From NCBI RefSeq assembly GCF_003116035.1, contig NZ_LGQW01000015.1, forward strand, positions 4,483,258 through 4,547,257: a stretch of DNA of 64,000 nt, read 5' to 3'. The notes under the pieces were generated by a model. It searched no databases and was not told where the DNA came from. It saw only the letters and a program-made list of their open reading frames with translations. Shown here one piece after another: positions 24,901 through 33,536 of the stretch. The position numbers and the translations under genes are program-made. Every line of letters begins with the position of its first letter. The stretch's first letter is position 1. The DNA comes from Azospirillum sp. TSH64 (lineage in GTDB: Bacteria > Pseudomonadota > Alphaproteobacteria > Azospirillales > Azospirillaceae).

Positions 24901-24964
24901 CGTCAAAAGGCGGCGGCATTGCCGCGGCTTTGCTATGGTGTCCGCGTCTTGTTCAGGAAGGCCG

Positions 24965-26494
24965 ATGTTCATGCACGAGTATGTCCGCAAAATTCTCACC
25001 GCGCGCGTCTATGACGTGGCGATCGAAAGCCCGCTCGACCCGATGCCGCGGCTCTCGCAGCGCCTGAACAACACAGCCCTGCTGAAGCGCGAGGATCTGC
25101 AACCCGTCTTCTCCTTCAAGCTGCGCGGCGCCTACAACAAGATGGTCGGTCTTCCGCCGGAAGCGCGGGAGCGCGGGGTGGTGTGCGCATCGGCCGGCAA
25201 CCATGCCCAGGGCGTGGCGCTGTCGGCGCAGAAGCTCAGCATCAAGGCGGTGATCGTCATGCCGCGGACGACGCCGGCCATCAAGGTCCAGGCGGTCAAG
25301 AGCCGCGGCGGCAAGGTCGTGCTGCATGGCGACGTCTTCGACGACGCCTATCTCCACGCCCGCCAGATCGAGGCCGACAAGGGTCTGACCTTCATCCACC
25401 CCTATGACGATCCCGACGTGATCGCCGGCCAGGGCACCGTCGGCATGGAAATCCTGCGTCAGCATCCGCACCCGCTGGATGCCATCTTCGTGCAGATCGG
25501 CGGCGGCGGGCTGGCCGCCGGGATCGCGGCTTACGTCAAGTTCCTGCGCCCGGACGTGAAGGTGATCGGCGTCGAGCCCGACGACGCGGCCAGCATGGGC
25601 GCCGCCATCGCGGCCGGAAAGCGCGTGCAGTTGGATCAGGTCGGGCTGTTCGCCGACGGCGTCGCCGTCCGTCAGGTCGGCAGCGAAACCTTCCGGCTGT
25701 GCAGCGAGCTGCTGGACGAGGTCATCACCGTCAACACCGACGAGATCTGCGCTGCCGTCAAGGACATCTTCGAGGATACCCGCGCCATCACCGAACCGTC
25801 GGGTGCGGTCGGGCTGGCCGGCCTGAAGAAATACGCCGAGCGCGAAGGGCTCCAGGGCAAGGGACTGGTGGCCATCGGCAGCGGCGCCAACATGAACTTC
25901 GACCGGCTGCGCCACATCGCCGAACGGGCGGAGATCGGCGAGCGGCGCGAGGCTCTGCTGGCCGTCACCATTCCGGAACGGCCCGGCGCCTACCGGCAAT
26001 TCATCCAGGCGCTCGGCAAGCGGTCGATCACCGAGTTCAACTACCGCTATGCCGACGACCGCGAGGCACAGATCTTCGTCGGCGTCCAGCTGACCGAGGG
26101 CGATGCGGAAAAACGCCTGATCATCGACCTGCTGCGCGGCCTGGACTGCCCGGTTCTGGACATGAGCGACAACGAGATGGCGAAGCTCCATGTCCGCTAC
26201 ATGGTCGGCGGCCGGGTGCGCGGGTTGAAGGACGAACTGCTCTACCGCTTCCAGTTCCCGGAACGGCCGGGTGCCCTGCTGAAGTTCCTGAACGGGCTGG
26301 CGCAGGAGTGGAACATCTCGCTGTTCCATTACCGCAACCACGGCGCCGACTATGGCCGCGTGCTGGCCGGCATCCAGGTGCCGGAGAAAGACCGGACGCG
26401 GTTCCGGCGCTGCCTGGACGAGCTTGGCTATCCCTGTTGGGACGAGACCGGCAACCCGGCCTACCGGATGTTCCTGGCCGAACCGCAGGGCTGA
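24965..26494 (+). CDS. ilvA: Threonine ammonia-lyase, biosynthetic
   Basis: A 509-residue PLP enzyme that deaminates threonine to 2-oxobutanoate, the first step of isoleucine synthesis. The PLP lysine is K52 in PVFSFKLRGAYNKM; SAGNHAQGVAL and the glycine loop IGGGGLAAGIA bind cofactor phosphate. Two C-terminal ACT-like domains (starting at LLAVTIPERPGAY and YRFQFPERPGAL) mark the long, allosterically controlled biosynthetic form. The ATG at 24965 follows AGGAAGGCCG; an ATG two codons later is possible. It stands alone between lysR and gntR. Confidence 0.96.
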   Translation: MFMHEYVRKILTARVYDVAIESPLDPMPRLSQRLNNTALLKREDLQPVFSFKLRGAYNKMVGLPPEARERGVVCASAGNHAQGVALSAQKLSIKAVIVMPRTTPAIKVQAVKSRGGKVVLHGDVFDDAYLHARQIEADKGLTFIHPYDDPDVIAGQGTVGMEILRQHPHPLDAIFVQIGGGGLAAGIAAYVKFLRPDVKVIGVEPDDAASMGAAIAAGKRVQLDQVGLFADGVAVRQVGSETFRLCSELLDEVITVNTDEICAAVKDIFEDTRAITEPSGAVGLAGLKKYAEREGLQGKGLVAIGSGANMNFDRLRHIAERAEIGERREALLAVTIPERPGAYRQFIQALGKRSITEFNYRYADDREAQIFVGVQLTEGDAEKRLIIDLLRGLDCPVLDMSDNEMAKLHVRYMVGGRVRGLKDELLYRFQFPERPGALLKFLNGLAQEWNISLFHYRNHGADYGRVLAGIQVPEKDRTRFRRCLDELGYPCWDETGNPAYRMFLAEPQG

Positions 26495-26532
26495 GTCTCA
26501 AACCGCTCCCTAAAAGCTGGCAAGTTGGCTAT

Positions 26533-26544
26533 TACATGTTTACA
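26533..26544. promoter_or_regulatory. Putative GntR operator, copy 1
   Basis: TACATGTTTACA, 42 bp upstream of the gntR start. The same 12 bases occur on the other strand at 27457-27468, upstream of the DUF1537 kinase operon. The core ATGT-TT-ACA resembles the AT-rich T-GT-N-AC-A operators of FCD-type GntR proteins. Confidence 0.55.
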
Positions 26545-26585
26545 AATAGCTGACAGCACACAGGCGGCGGATGGGGAGCGACAGG

Positions 26586-27362
26586 ATGGAGTCGAGTGAA
26601 CACGGCGCGATGACCGTTGCGGTGTCGGATGGCGGGGAGGGCACGCCGCTGATCCGCACCCGCCAGACGCCGCTGGTCACGCGGATCTACCAGCTGCTGC
26701 TGGCCCAGATCAGCGCCGGCGATTTCAAGCCTGACGAGCGTCTGCCCGGCGAGAACGACCTTGCCGCCCGCTTCCAGGTGTCGCGCCCGGTGGTGCGGGA
26801 GGCATTGAAGCGGCTGCGCAACGACGGGCTGATCTATTCCCGCCAGGGCGCCGGCAGCTTCGTCCGGGTGGCGGCGGAGGAAAGCCAGCCGGTGCTTGGC
26901 TATGCGCCGGTGGAGACGATTGCCGACATCCAGCGCTGCTACGAGTTCCGCCTGACCATCGAGCCGGACCACGCCTATCACGCCGCCTTGCGCTGGAACG
27001 ACGCGGCACTCGACCGCATCGCCGCGGCCTTGAGCCTGATGGACGATGCGACCCGCGCCCACCGGCACCGCGAGGATGCCGACTACGCCTTCCACACCGC
27101 CATCGCCGAGGCGACGAACAACCATTATTACATGTCGTCGATGCAGGCGCTGAAGGATCACATCTCCGTCGGCATGAAGTTCCATGGCGTGTCGCTGATG
27201 GGTCCGAGCTCCGGCCTGACCGGCGTGTATGACGAACACCGCGGCATCTTCGACGCCATCCGGCACCGGGACGGCGAAACCGCACGCCAGCGGATGCGCA
27301 AGCATCTGGAAGGGTCGCGTGACCGTGTGTTCGAAGGGCGGGCGCTGGACCTCTCGCTGTAA
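26586..27362 (+). CDS. GntR family regulator, FCD (FadR) subfamily
   Basis: A 258-residue regulator. The winged helix is at about residues 25-90 (ERLPGENDLAARFQVSRPVVREAL, named by its ends ERLPG and VVREAL), and the FCD domain follows with the metal-binding pattern HTAIAEATNN and VYDEHRGIFDAI. The ATG at 26586 has a GGGGAG site 7 bp away; an ATG at 26571 is the alternative. It precedes, in the same direction, the sugar-acid operon, and a shared 12-bp motif on either side of the gene suggests it represses both itself and that operon until a sugar acid binds. Confidence 0.92.
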   Translation: MESSEHGAMTVAVSDGGEGTPLIRTRQTPLVTRIYQLLLAQISAGDFKPDERLPGENDLAARFQVSRPVVREALKRLRNDGLIYSRQGAGSFVRVAAEESQPVLGYAPVETIADIQRCYEFRLTIEPDHAYHAALRWNDAALDRIAAALSLMDDATRAHRHREDADYAFHTAIAEATNNHYYMSSMQALKDHISVGMKFHGVSLMGPSSGLTGVYDEHRGIFDAIRHRDGETARQRMRKHLEGSRDRVFEGRALDLSL

Positions 27363-27456
27363 ATCGCTGACCTGCAATTGCTTTTCTGGAGAACCGCACC
27401 GCCCAGCTGTCGCTGGCGCGTGCGGTCCGGCACGTCCCTGGCCTCTTGGCGCAACA

Positions 27457-27468
27457 TGTAAACATGTA
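27457..27468. promoter_or_regulatory. Putative GntR operator, copy 2
   Basis: TGTAAACATGTA, the exact reverse complement of the motif at 26533-26544. It lies 170 bp upstream of the kinase start. A second ACATGT lies just before it (27454-27459), so the site may be a tandem of two overlapping half-sites. Confidence 0.55.
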
Positions 27469-27637
27469 TTGCCCTGCTACCCCGCCGCATCCCCTATTTT
27501 TGCCCTCAACAACATTACAACATATTGACATCTCCGCAGCGCTATGATGGAGTGGGTCATCGTCGAGGGCGGCGGGAGCGCCCGGCAGCTGACCATCGCA
27601 ATGCGAGGGCCGCCGCTCACAAGGATGGGGACCACCC

Positions 27638-28837
27638 ATGGACAGCATGGTTCCACAGGACGGATCGCCACAGGGCATCCAGACGGCGGCCGGATCATCG
27701 GCAACGCCGCATCCGTGCCTGATCGCCGACGACCTGACCGGGGCGCTCGACACCGCCGCGCAGTTCGCCGCGGTCACCGGTCCGATCCCTGTGTACTGGC
27801 AGAGCCTGCCCTATCCCACGCTGCCGACAGAACTCGCTTTCGACAGCGGCACGCGTGAGGCGACACGGGACGAGGCCCGCCGCCGGGTCGCTTCCATCGC
27901 CGCCGGCCTGCCGCGCAGCCCCGGCTCGCTGCATTACGCCAAGCTCGACAGCCTGTTGCGCGGCCATGCCGGGGCGGAGATCGCCGCCTGGATCGCGGCC
28001 ACAGCCCCCGATCATGTCATCGTTGCCCCCGCCTTCCCCTATCAGGGGCGCATCACGCGCGGCGGCATCCAGCTTGCCCGCGGCGATGACGCCCGGAGCT
28101 GGACGCCCGTGGCCAGCGACCTGCGCGCCGATCTGGAGCAGGAAGGCTTTGCGGTCCAGCCCTGCTGCCCCGGCGCGGCGGTACCGGCGGGCGTCAGCCT
28201 GTGGGATGCGGAGACCGATGCCGATCTCGACGCCGTCGCCGCTGCCGGCCTTGCGCTGAACGAGCGCGTGCTGTGGTGCGGCAGCAGCGGGCTGGCCGGT
28301 GCGCTGGCCCGGCAGTTGGGAGCAGCCGTCGCCGACACTGACACGCTGCGGCTGCCACTCCCGATCCTCGGCCTGTTCGGCACCAATCATCCGGCGATGA
28401 CGGCGCAGATCGACGCCTGTCCGGAGCATGTGCTGGCGCTGCCCGACGGCGGCTCCACCTCGGCCACGGTGCTGGCCCAGCGGCTGGACCGCGACGACAT
28501 CGCGCTCGCCACCCTCGCCCTGCCCGGCGGGTTGGCGCGGAGCGACGCGGCACAGCGGATCGAACGGGAATTCGCCCGGCTGGTCCGCCGGCTCGACCCG
28601 CCCGGCACGCTGCTGGTGGCCGGTGGCGAGACCCTGCGCGGCCTCTGCCTCGCCCTGGACGCCGACCGGCTGGACCTCGACGGCCATGTCTGGCCGGGGG
28701 TGCCCTGCTCCATCCTGCGCGGCGGACGCTTCGACGGGGTCCGCGTCATTTCAAAATCGGGCGCGTTCGGCGACCCGTCACTGCTGCGCCGGCTGCTTGC
28801 GCTGGCTGCGCCGCTTCATCAGGGAGAACAAGCATGA
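27638..28837 (+). CDS. Four-carbon acid sugar kinase family protein (DUF1537)
   Basis: A 399-residue kinase of the former DUF1537 family, whose characterised members phosphorylate D-threonate, D-erythronate or related 4-carbon sugar acids. The N-terminal domain has IADDLTGALDTAAQF and YAKLDSLLRGHAGAE, the substrate-binding signature; the C-terminal nucleotide domain has GTNHPAMTAQI, VAGGETLRG and KSGAFGD. It is followed by a PdxA2-type gene by overlap of 4 bp, the exact pairing described for sugar-acid degradation to dihydroxyacetone phosphate. Confidence 0.93.
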   Translation: MDSMVPQDGSPQGIQTAAGSSATPHPCLIADDLTGALDTAAQFAAVTGPIPVYWQSLPYPTLPTELAFDSGTREATRDEARRRVASIAAGLPRSPGSLHYAKLDSLLRGHAGAEIAAWIAATAPDHVIVAPAFPYQGRITRGGIQLARGDDARSWTPVASDLRADLEQEGFAVQPCCPGAAVPAGVSLWDAETDADLDAVAAAGLALNERVLWCGSSGLAGALARQLGAAVADTDTLRLPLPILGLFGTNHPAMTAQIDACPEHVLALPDGGSTSATVLAQRLDRDDIALATLALPGGLARSDAAQRIEREFARLVRRLDPPGTLLVAGGETLRGLCLALDADRLDLDGHVWPGVPCSILRGGRFDGVRVISKSGAFGDPSLLRRLLALAAPLHQGEQA

Positions 28838-29868
28838 CACCGCATCTGGCCATCACCATGGGCGATCCGGCCGGCGTCGGGCCGGAGATCATCGTGAAGG
28901 CCTGCGCGCGTCTGAAGGACCGGCTGGCCGACGGCTCGCTGCGCCTGCTGGTCATCGGCAGCAACCCCGCCCTCCATGCGGCGCGCGATGCGCTGGGCAG
29001 CGACCTCGACTTCCCCGAAGTGACCGACGTGAACGGCGAGTGGCCGGCGCTGGCCTGCCTCCAGGCCGGACCGGAGGGCGAGCCGATCCGTCCCGGCGTG
29101 CTGTCGATCGACGGCGGCCGCTTCGCCTATCTGGCGGTGGAGCGCGCGGTGCGGCTGGCCGAAGCCGGCCGCATCCACGGCATCGTCACCGCACCCCTGA
29201 ACAAGGAGGCGATGAACAAGGCCGGCTATCACTTCGCCGGGCACACCGACCTGCTGGCCGAACTGACCGGCGCGCGCGGCTCGGTGATGATGCTGGCCCA
29301 CGGCAACATGCGGGTCAGCCACGTCACCACCCACATCGCGCTGGAGGACGTGCCGAAGAAGCTGACGCCGGAACGGCTGCGCTACGTCATCGACCGCACC
29401 GACGAGACCCTGGCCGGGCTCGGTCTGCCGCGCCGCCGCATCGCGATCGCCGCGCTGAACCCGCATGCCGGCGAAGGCGGGCTGTTCGGCCGCCAGGACA
29501 TCGAGGTGACAGAGCCGGTCATCAAGCAATGCGTTGCCGACGGGCTGGACGTGGTCGGGCCGGTGCCCGGCGACACCATCTTCGTCAAGCTGCGCGCCGG
29601 CCAGTATGACGCGGTGGTCGCCATGTACCACGACCAGGGCCACATCCCGGTCAAGCTGCTGGGCTTCAACGTCAATCCGGAGACCGGCACCTGGGATGCG
29701 CTGAGCGGCGTCAACATCACGCTCGGCCTGCCGATCATCCGCACCTCCGTCGACCACGGCACCGCCTTCGACATCGCCGGCAAGGGCATCGCCAACGAGC
29801 TGAGCCTGATCGAGGCCATCGACTACGCCGAGAAGCTGGCCGCCGCCCGCGTGCGCGTCGCCGCCTGA
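28834..29868 (+). CDS. pdxA: PdxA family dehydrogenase (PdxA2-type 4-phosphosugar-acid dehydrogenase)
   Basis: A 344-residue member of the 4-hydroxythreonine-4-phosphate dehydrogenase family. Family marks are ITMGDPAGVGPE, the GHTDLLAELTG motif, metal-binding histidines in VTTHIAL and MYHDQGHIPVK, and PIIRTSVDHGTAFDIAGKG near the end. Because it overlaps a DUF1537 kinase gene and is far from vitamin B6 genes, it most likely oxidises a 3-hydroxyl of a 4-phosphoaldonate with loss of CO2 (PdxA2), not pyridoxal synthesis. Confidence 0.93.
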   Translation: MTPHLAITMGDPAGVGPEIIVKACARLKDRLADGSLRLLVIGSNPALHAARDALGSDLDFPEVTDVNGEWPALACLQAGPEGEPIRPGVLSIDGGRFAYLAVERAVRLAEAGRIHGIVTAPLNKEAMNKAGYHFAGHTDLLAELTGARGSVMMLAHGNMRVSHVTTHIALEDVPKKLTPERLRYVIDRTDETLAGLGLPRRRIAIAALNPHAGEGGLFGRQDIEVTEPVIKQCVADGLDVVGPVPGDTIFVKLRAGQYDAVVAMYHDQGHIPVKLLGFNVNPETGTWDALSGVNITLGLPIIRTSVDHGTAFDIAGKGIANELSLIEAIDYAEKLAAARVRVAA

Positions 29869-29879
29869 GGAACCCGATC

Positions 29880-31016
29880 ATGAACACCATCGACCTGACC
29901 ACGCCCATCGACCTGCTCCGCCCGCCCCGCGTCGCCTTCGGCGCCGGCACGGCGGCTGAGACCGGCCGCTGGGTGCGCGAGCGCGGCCTGACCCGCATTT
30001 TGGTTGTCGCCGACGCCTTCAACGCGGCGCGGGTGGACCGGCTGGGCCTGGAAGGTGAGGTCACCGTCTTCGCCGACATCAAGCCGGAACCAGACATTCC
30101 CAACCTTGAGGCGCTGCTCGCCGTCGCCGAACGGGTGGAGCCGCAGGTGGTGATCGGCTTCGGCGGCGGCAGCGCCATGGATCTGGCGAAGCTGGCCGCC
30201 GTCCTGCCCGGCAGCGGACAGACCATCCGCGACGTGGTCGGGCCGGAGAAGGTGGCGGCCAAGCGCGCCGTCCTGGTGCAGGTTCCGACCACAGCCGGCA
30301 CCGGCAGCGAGGTCGGCACCCGCGCGCTGGTCACCGACCCGGCGACGATGAGCAAGCTGGCTGTGCAGAGCGTCCATATGCTGGCCGACGTCGCGGTGGT
30401 CGATCCCGACCTGACGCTGAGCGTGCCGGCCGCGGTGACCGCCGCCACCGGCGTCGATGCGCTGGCCCATTGCGTGGAGGCCTACACCAACCGCAAGGCC
30501 CATCCGCTGATCGACCTCTATGCGCTGGAAGGCATCCGGCTGGTCGGCCGCTTCCTGCCGCGCGCCATCGCCGACGGCGGCGACCGCGAGGCGCGGGCCG
30601 GCCTGTCGCTGGCGTCGTTCTATGGCGGCATCTGCCTGGGTCCGGTCAACACCGCCGCCGGCCATGCCGTCGCCTATCCGCTGGGCACCCGCCACCACAT
30701 CCCGCACGGCGCCGCCAACGCGCTGATCTTCCCGCATGTGCTGGCCTTCAACGCGCCGGCCGTCCCGGCCAAGACCGCCGCCGTTCTGGAAGCGCTGGGT
30801 CTGCCGGCGGCCACCGATCCGGCCGCGGTGTTCAAGGCCGCGCACGATTGGTGCGTGAAGCTCGGCTGCACCATGCGGCTGTCGGCGTTCGGCGTGCCCG
30901 AGGCCGACTTGGCCGCCATGGCCGAGGAGGCGCACGCCATCCGCCGGCTGCTCGACAACAACCCGCGCGATCTCAGCCGCGAGGACATCCTGGGCATGTA
31001 CCGCGCCGCCGCCTGA
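29880..31016 (+). CDS. Iron-containing alcohol dehydrogenase
   Basis: A 378-residue group III alcohol dehydrogenase. GFGGGSAMDLAK is the nucleotide loop, PTTAGTGSEVG follows, and the metal set is in place: D in VVDPDLT/TGVDALAHCVEAY, and two histidines in AAGHAVAYPLG and HIPHGAANA. The gene is 11 bp after the PdxA2-type gene. It could interconvert an aldehyde or keto-acid intermediate with its alcohol; maleylacetate reductase-like activity is a family alternative. Confidence 0.93.
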   Translation: MNTIDLTTPIDLLRPPRVAFGAGTAAETGRWVRERGLTRILVVADAFNAARVDRLGLEGEVTVFADIKPEPDIPNLEALLAVAERVEPQVVIGFGGGSAMDLAKLAAVLPGSGQTIRDVVGPEKVAAKRAVLVQVPTTAGTGSEVGTRALVTDPATMSKLAVQSVHMLADVAVVDPDLTLSVPAAVTAATGVDALAHCVEAYTNRKAHPLIDLYALEGIRLVGRFLPRAIADGGDREARAGLSLASFYGGICLGPVNTAAGHAVAYPLGTRHHIPHGAANALIFPHVLAFNAPAVPAKTAAVLEALGLPAATDPAAVFKAAHDWCVKLGCTMRLSAFGVPEADLAAMAEEAHAIRRLLDNNPRDLSREDILGMYRAAA

Positions 31017-31061
31017 CGGCGCGGCGCCAGCCCTCATCCCGTTCGTGAAAAGGCCAATCCC

Positions 31062-31961
31062 ATGAGCAAGACCAGCGGCAAGATCGGCGGACCTTTCGTC
31101 GCGATCGTCACCCCCTTCGACGACGACGAGCGCGTCGAATTCGCAGCGCTGCGACGACAGGTGAAGCGGCAGGCGTCCGCCGGAAACGGTGTCTTCTGCG
31201 CCGGCACCAACGGCGAATTCTACGCCCTGTCCTTCGACGAGAAGCTGGCGGTGGCGGAGACCTGCGTCGAGGCCGCCGACGGCAAGGTGCCGGTGCTGGC
31301 CCATATCGGCGAGATCTCCACCAACCAGACCATCGCGCTGGGCAAAGCGGTCGAACGACTGGGCGTCAAGGCGGTCTCCGCCATCACGCCGTCCTTCATC
31401 GCCTGCTCGCAGGCCGAGCTGGTGGAGCATTACCGCCGGGTCGCCGACGCGCTGACGGTGCCGGTCTACCTCTACAACATCCCGGCTCGCACTGGGAACA
31501 CGCTGGAGCCGGTGACCGCCCGTATCCTGGCCGACCACCCCAACATCATCGGCATCAAGGACAGCGCCGGCTCGCAGGAGAGCCTGGACGGCTTCCTCGC
31601 CATCGCGCGCGAGCGTGACGATTTCGACGTGCTGGTCGGCCCGGATTCGCTGGTGCTGCATGGACTGCGCAACGGTGCGGCCGGCTGCATCTCCGGCCTC
31701 GGCAACATCGCGCCGGTAACGCTCAACGGCATCCACGCCGCCTTCGTGGCCGGCGACGATGCCGCGGCCGACAGGCACCAGACCCATTTCAGCACGCTCC
31801 GCAAGGAGCTTTACGCGCTGGGCTTCCCGCCGGCGATGGTCAAGCGCGCGCTCCGCAGCGCCATGCCCGAGGTCGGTTTCAGCCGCGCCCCGGTGCTGGT
31901 CGCCGACGAGGTGGACGCCAAGGTCAAGGCCATCGCGGCACGCTACGCCGAAGCGGTGTGA
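31062..31961 (+). CDS. Dihydrodipicolinate synthase family aldolase/dehydratase
   Basis: A 299-residue DapA-family enzyme. The Schiff-base lysine is K166 in GIKDSAGS and the proton-relay tyrosine is Y138 in YLYNIPARTG; the substrate loop GTNGEFYAL replaces the GTTGE of DapA. The family includes N-acetylneuraminate lyase, 2-keto-3-deoxygluconate aldolase and 4-hydroxy-2-oxoglutarate aldolase. In this operon it more likely splits or dehydrates a 2-oxo sugar acid than makes lysine. Confidence 0.92.
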   Translation: MSKTSGKIGGPFVAIVTPFDDDERVEFAALRRQVKRQASAGNGVFCAGTNGEFYALSFDEKLAVAETCVEAADGKVPVLAHIGEISTNQTIALGKAVERLGVKAVSAITPSFIACSQAELVEHYRRVADALTVPVYLYNIPARTGNTLEPVTARILADHPNIIGIKDSAGSQESLDGFLAIARERDDFDVLVGPDSLVLHGLRNGAAGCISGLGNIAPVTLNGIHAAFVAGDDAAADRHQTHFSTLRKELYALGFPPAMVKRALRSAMPEVGFSRAPVLVADEVDAKVKAIAARYAEAV

Positions 31962-32062
31962 CGCTGTTCCACGCCGCATGGCGCCGCGACGCAACAGGCC
32001 GGCGCCAAATCCCCGAACAACACTGAAGGCGGATCCATCCGCCCGTTAGGGAGACACCGTCC

Positions 32063-33478
32063 ATGAACCATTTCACCAGTGGAGAAAGTGCGCTCATCCT
32101 GGGGATCGTCGTCCTCTACATCCTCTTCACCTCCTGGCTGACCATCCGGCTGCGCAGCCGCAACAACGGCGAGTTCATGAACGCCGCGCGGTCGATGCCG
32201 GCAGCCGTCGTCGGCGTCCTGCTGATGTCCGAGTTCATCGGCGCCAAATCCACCGTCGGCACGGCGCAGGAAGCCTTCAGCTCCGGCATGGCGTCGGCCT
32301 GGTCGGTGCTGGGGGCCTCCATCGGCTTCCTGCTGTTCGGCCTGTTCTTCGCCAAGCGCATCTACGGGTCGGGCGAATACACCATCTCCGCCGCCATCGC
32401 GAAATATTACGGCACCTCCACCATGCGGACGGTGTCGATCATCATGATGTATGCGCTGCTGCTGGTGAATGTCGGCAATTACGTCAGCGGTGCCGCCGCC
32501 CTGTCCACCGTCATGAACCTCAATCTGACCTGGGCGATGGTCATCATCGCGGTGGTCAGCACCTTCTATTACGTGTTCGGCGGGCTGAAGGGCATCGCCT
32601 ACGTCACCATCCTGCACAGCGCGCTGAAGCTGCTGGGCATTGCGCTCCTGCTGGGCACCGCGCTGTCGCTCAGCGGCGGCATCGGCCCGATGGTCGAGAA
32701 GCTGCCGGCCCACTATTTCACCATCGACGGCACCATCGGCATGCCGACGATCTTCGCCTGGGTCATCGGCACCGTCGGCGCCATCTTCTCCACCCAGTTC
32801 GTCATCCAGGCGATCTCGTCCAACCGCAGCGCCGGCGAGGCCCAGCGCTCCGCCTTCTATGCCGCGATCTTCTGCCTGCCGCTCGGCATCATGCTGGCGC
32901 TGATCGGCGTGACCGCGCATTACCTCCATCCCGACATGAAGAGCCTGTACGCGCTGCCGGTGTTCCTCGACGCCATGCATCCGCTGATGGCCGCCATCGT
33001 CACCACCTCGCTCGTCGCTTCGGTCTTCGTCAGCGTCAGCACGGTGGCGCTCGCCATCGCCTCGCTGGCGGTGCGCGACTTCTACGTGCCGTGGAAGAAG
33101 CCGACGCCGGAGCAGGAATTCCGCACCACCCGCATCCTGTCTCTCATCATCGGTTTCCTGCCGCTGATCTTCGTCTTCTTCGTGCCGGAAATCCTGAAGC
33201 TGTCCTTCTTCACCCGGGCGCTGCGCCTGTCGATCACGGTCGTCGCCATGATCGGCTTCTTCCTGCCGCTGTTCGCCAGCAACCTGGGCGCCACGCTGGG
33301 CCTGCTGGGCGCCACCGTCAGCACCACCGTCTGGTACGTGATGGGCAATCCCTACGGCATCGACAACATGTACATCGCCCTGCTGACGCCGATGCTGGTG
33401 ATGGCGGTTGAGCGCCTGGTCCGCGGCCGCAGCGCCCCGGCGATGGTCGCCGCCCCGCCGCAGGCCGACGCAGGGTGA
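32063..33478 (+). CDS. Sodium:solute symporter family protein
   Basis: A 471-residue carrier with about 13 hydrophobic segments. The first helix, NAARSMPAAVVGVLLMSEFIGAKSTVGTAQEAFSSG region (named by its ends) and the FGGLKGIAYVTILHS helix are characteristic of the SSS family. It has the proline/panthothenate-like layout and lies between the aldolase and sialidase-fold genes. It probably brings in the sugar acid used by this operon with sodium. Confidence 0.92.
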   Translation: MNHFTSGESALILGIVVLYILFTSWLTIRLRSRNNGEFMNAARSMPAAVVGVLLMSEFIGAKSTVGTAQEAFSSGMASAWSVLGASIGFLLFGLFFAKRIYGSGEYTISAAIAKYYGTSTMRTVSIIMMYALLLVNVGNYVSGAAALSTVMNLNLTWAMVIIAVVSTFYYVFGGLKGIAYVTILHSALKLLGIALLLGTALSLSGGIGPMVEKLPAHYFTIDGTIGMPTIFAWVIGTVGAIFSTQFVIQAISSNRSAGEAQRSAFYAAIFCLPLGIMLALIGVTAHYLHPDMKSLYALPVFLDAMHPLMAAIVTTSLVASVFVSVSTVALAIASLAVRDFYVPWKKPTPEQEFRTTRILSLIIGFLPLIFVFFVPEILKLSFFTRALRLSITVVAMIGFFLPLFASNLGATLGLLGATVSTTVWYVMGNPYGIDNMYIALLTPMLVMAVERLVRGRSAPAMVAAPPQADAG

Positions 33479-33536
33479 CCGCCATAGGCTGACCGTTTCC
33501 CCAGCTTGCCCCTTCCCCAGTTTGCATGTGACCGAC

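Noticed and set aside
24901..24964. Riboswitch or leader attenuator before ilvA
   Set aside because: Only 64 bp separate ilvA from the previous gene and the partial GC-rich stem there does not extend to a peptide or T-box-like structure.
27525..27548. Promoter with TTGACA (27525-27530) and TATGAT (27543-27548)
   Set aside because: The spacer is only 12 bp, too short for a sigma-70 promoter, so I did not annotate it.
28834..29868. pdxA of vitamin B6 synthesis in the strict sense
   Set aside because: It overlaps a DUF1537 kinase gene and is followed by catabolic genes, the hallmark of the PdxA2 branch.
29823..31994. A 723-codon minus-strand frame opposite the alcohol dehydrogenase and aldolase genes
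   Set aside because: It lies wholly antisense to two well-supported enzymes and has the typical low-complexity composition of a shadow frame.
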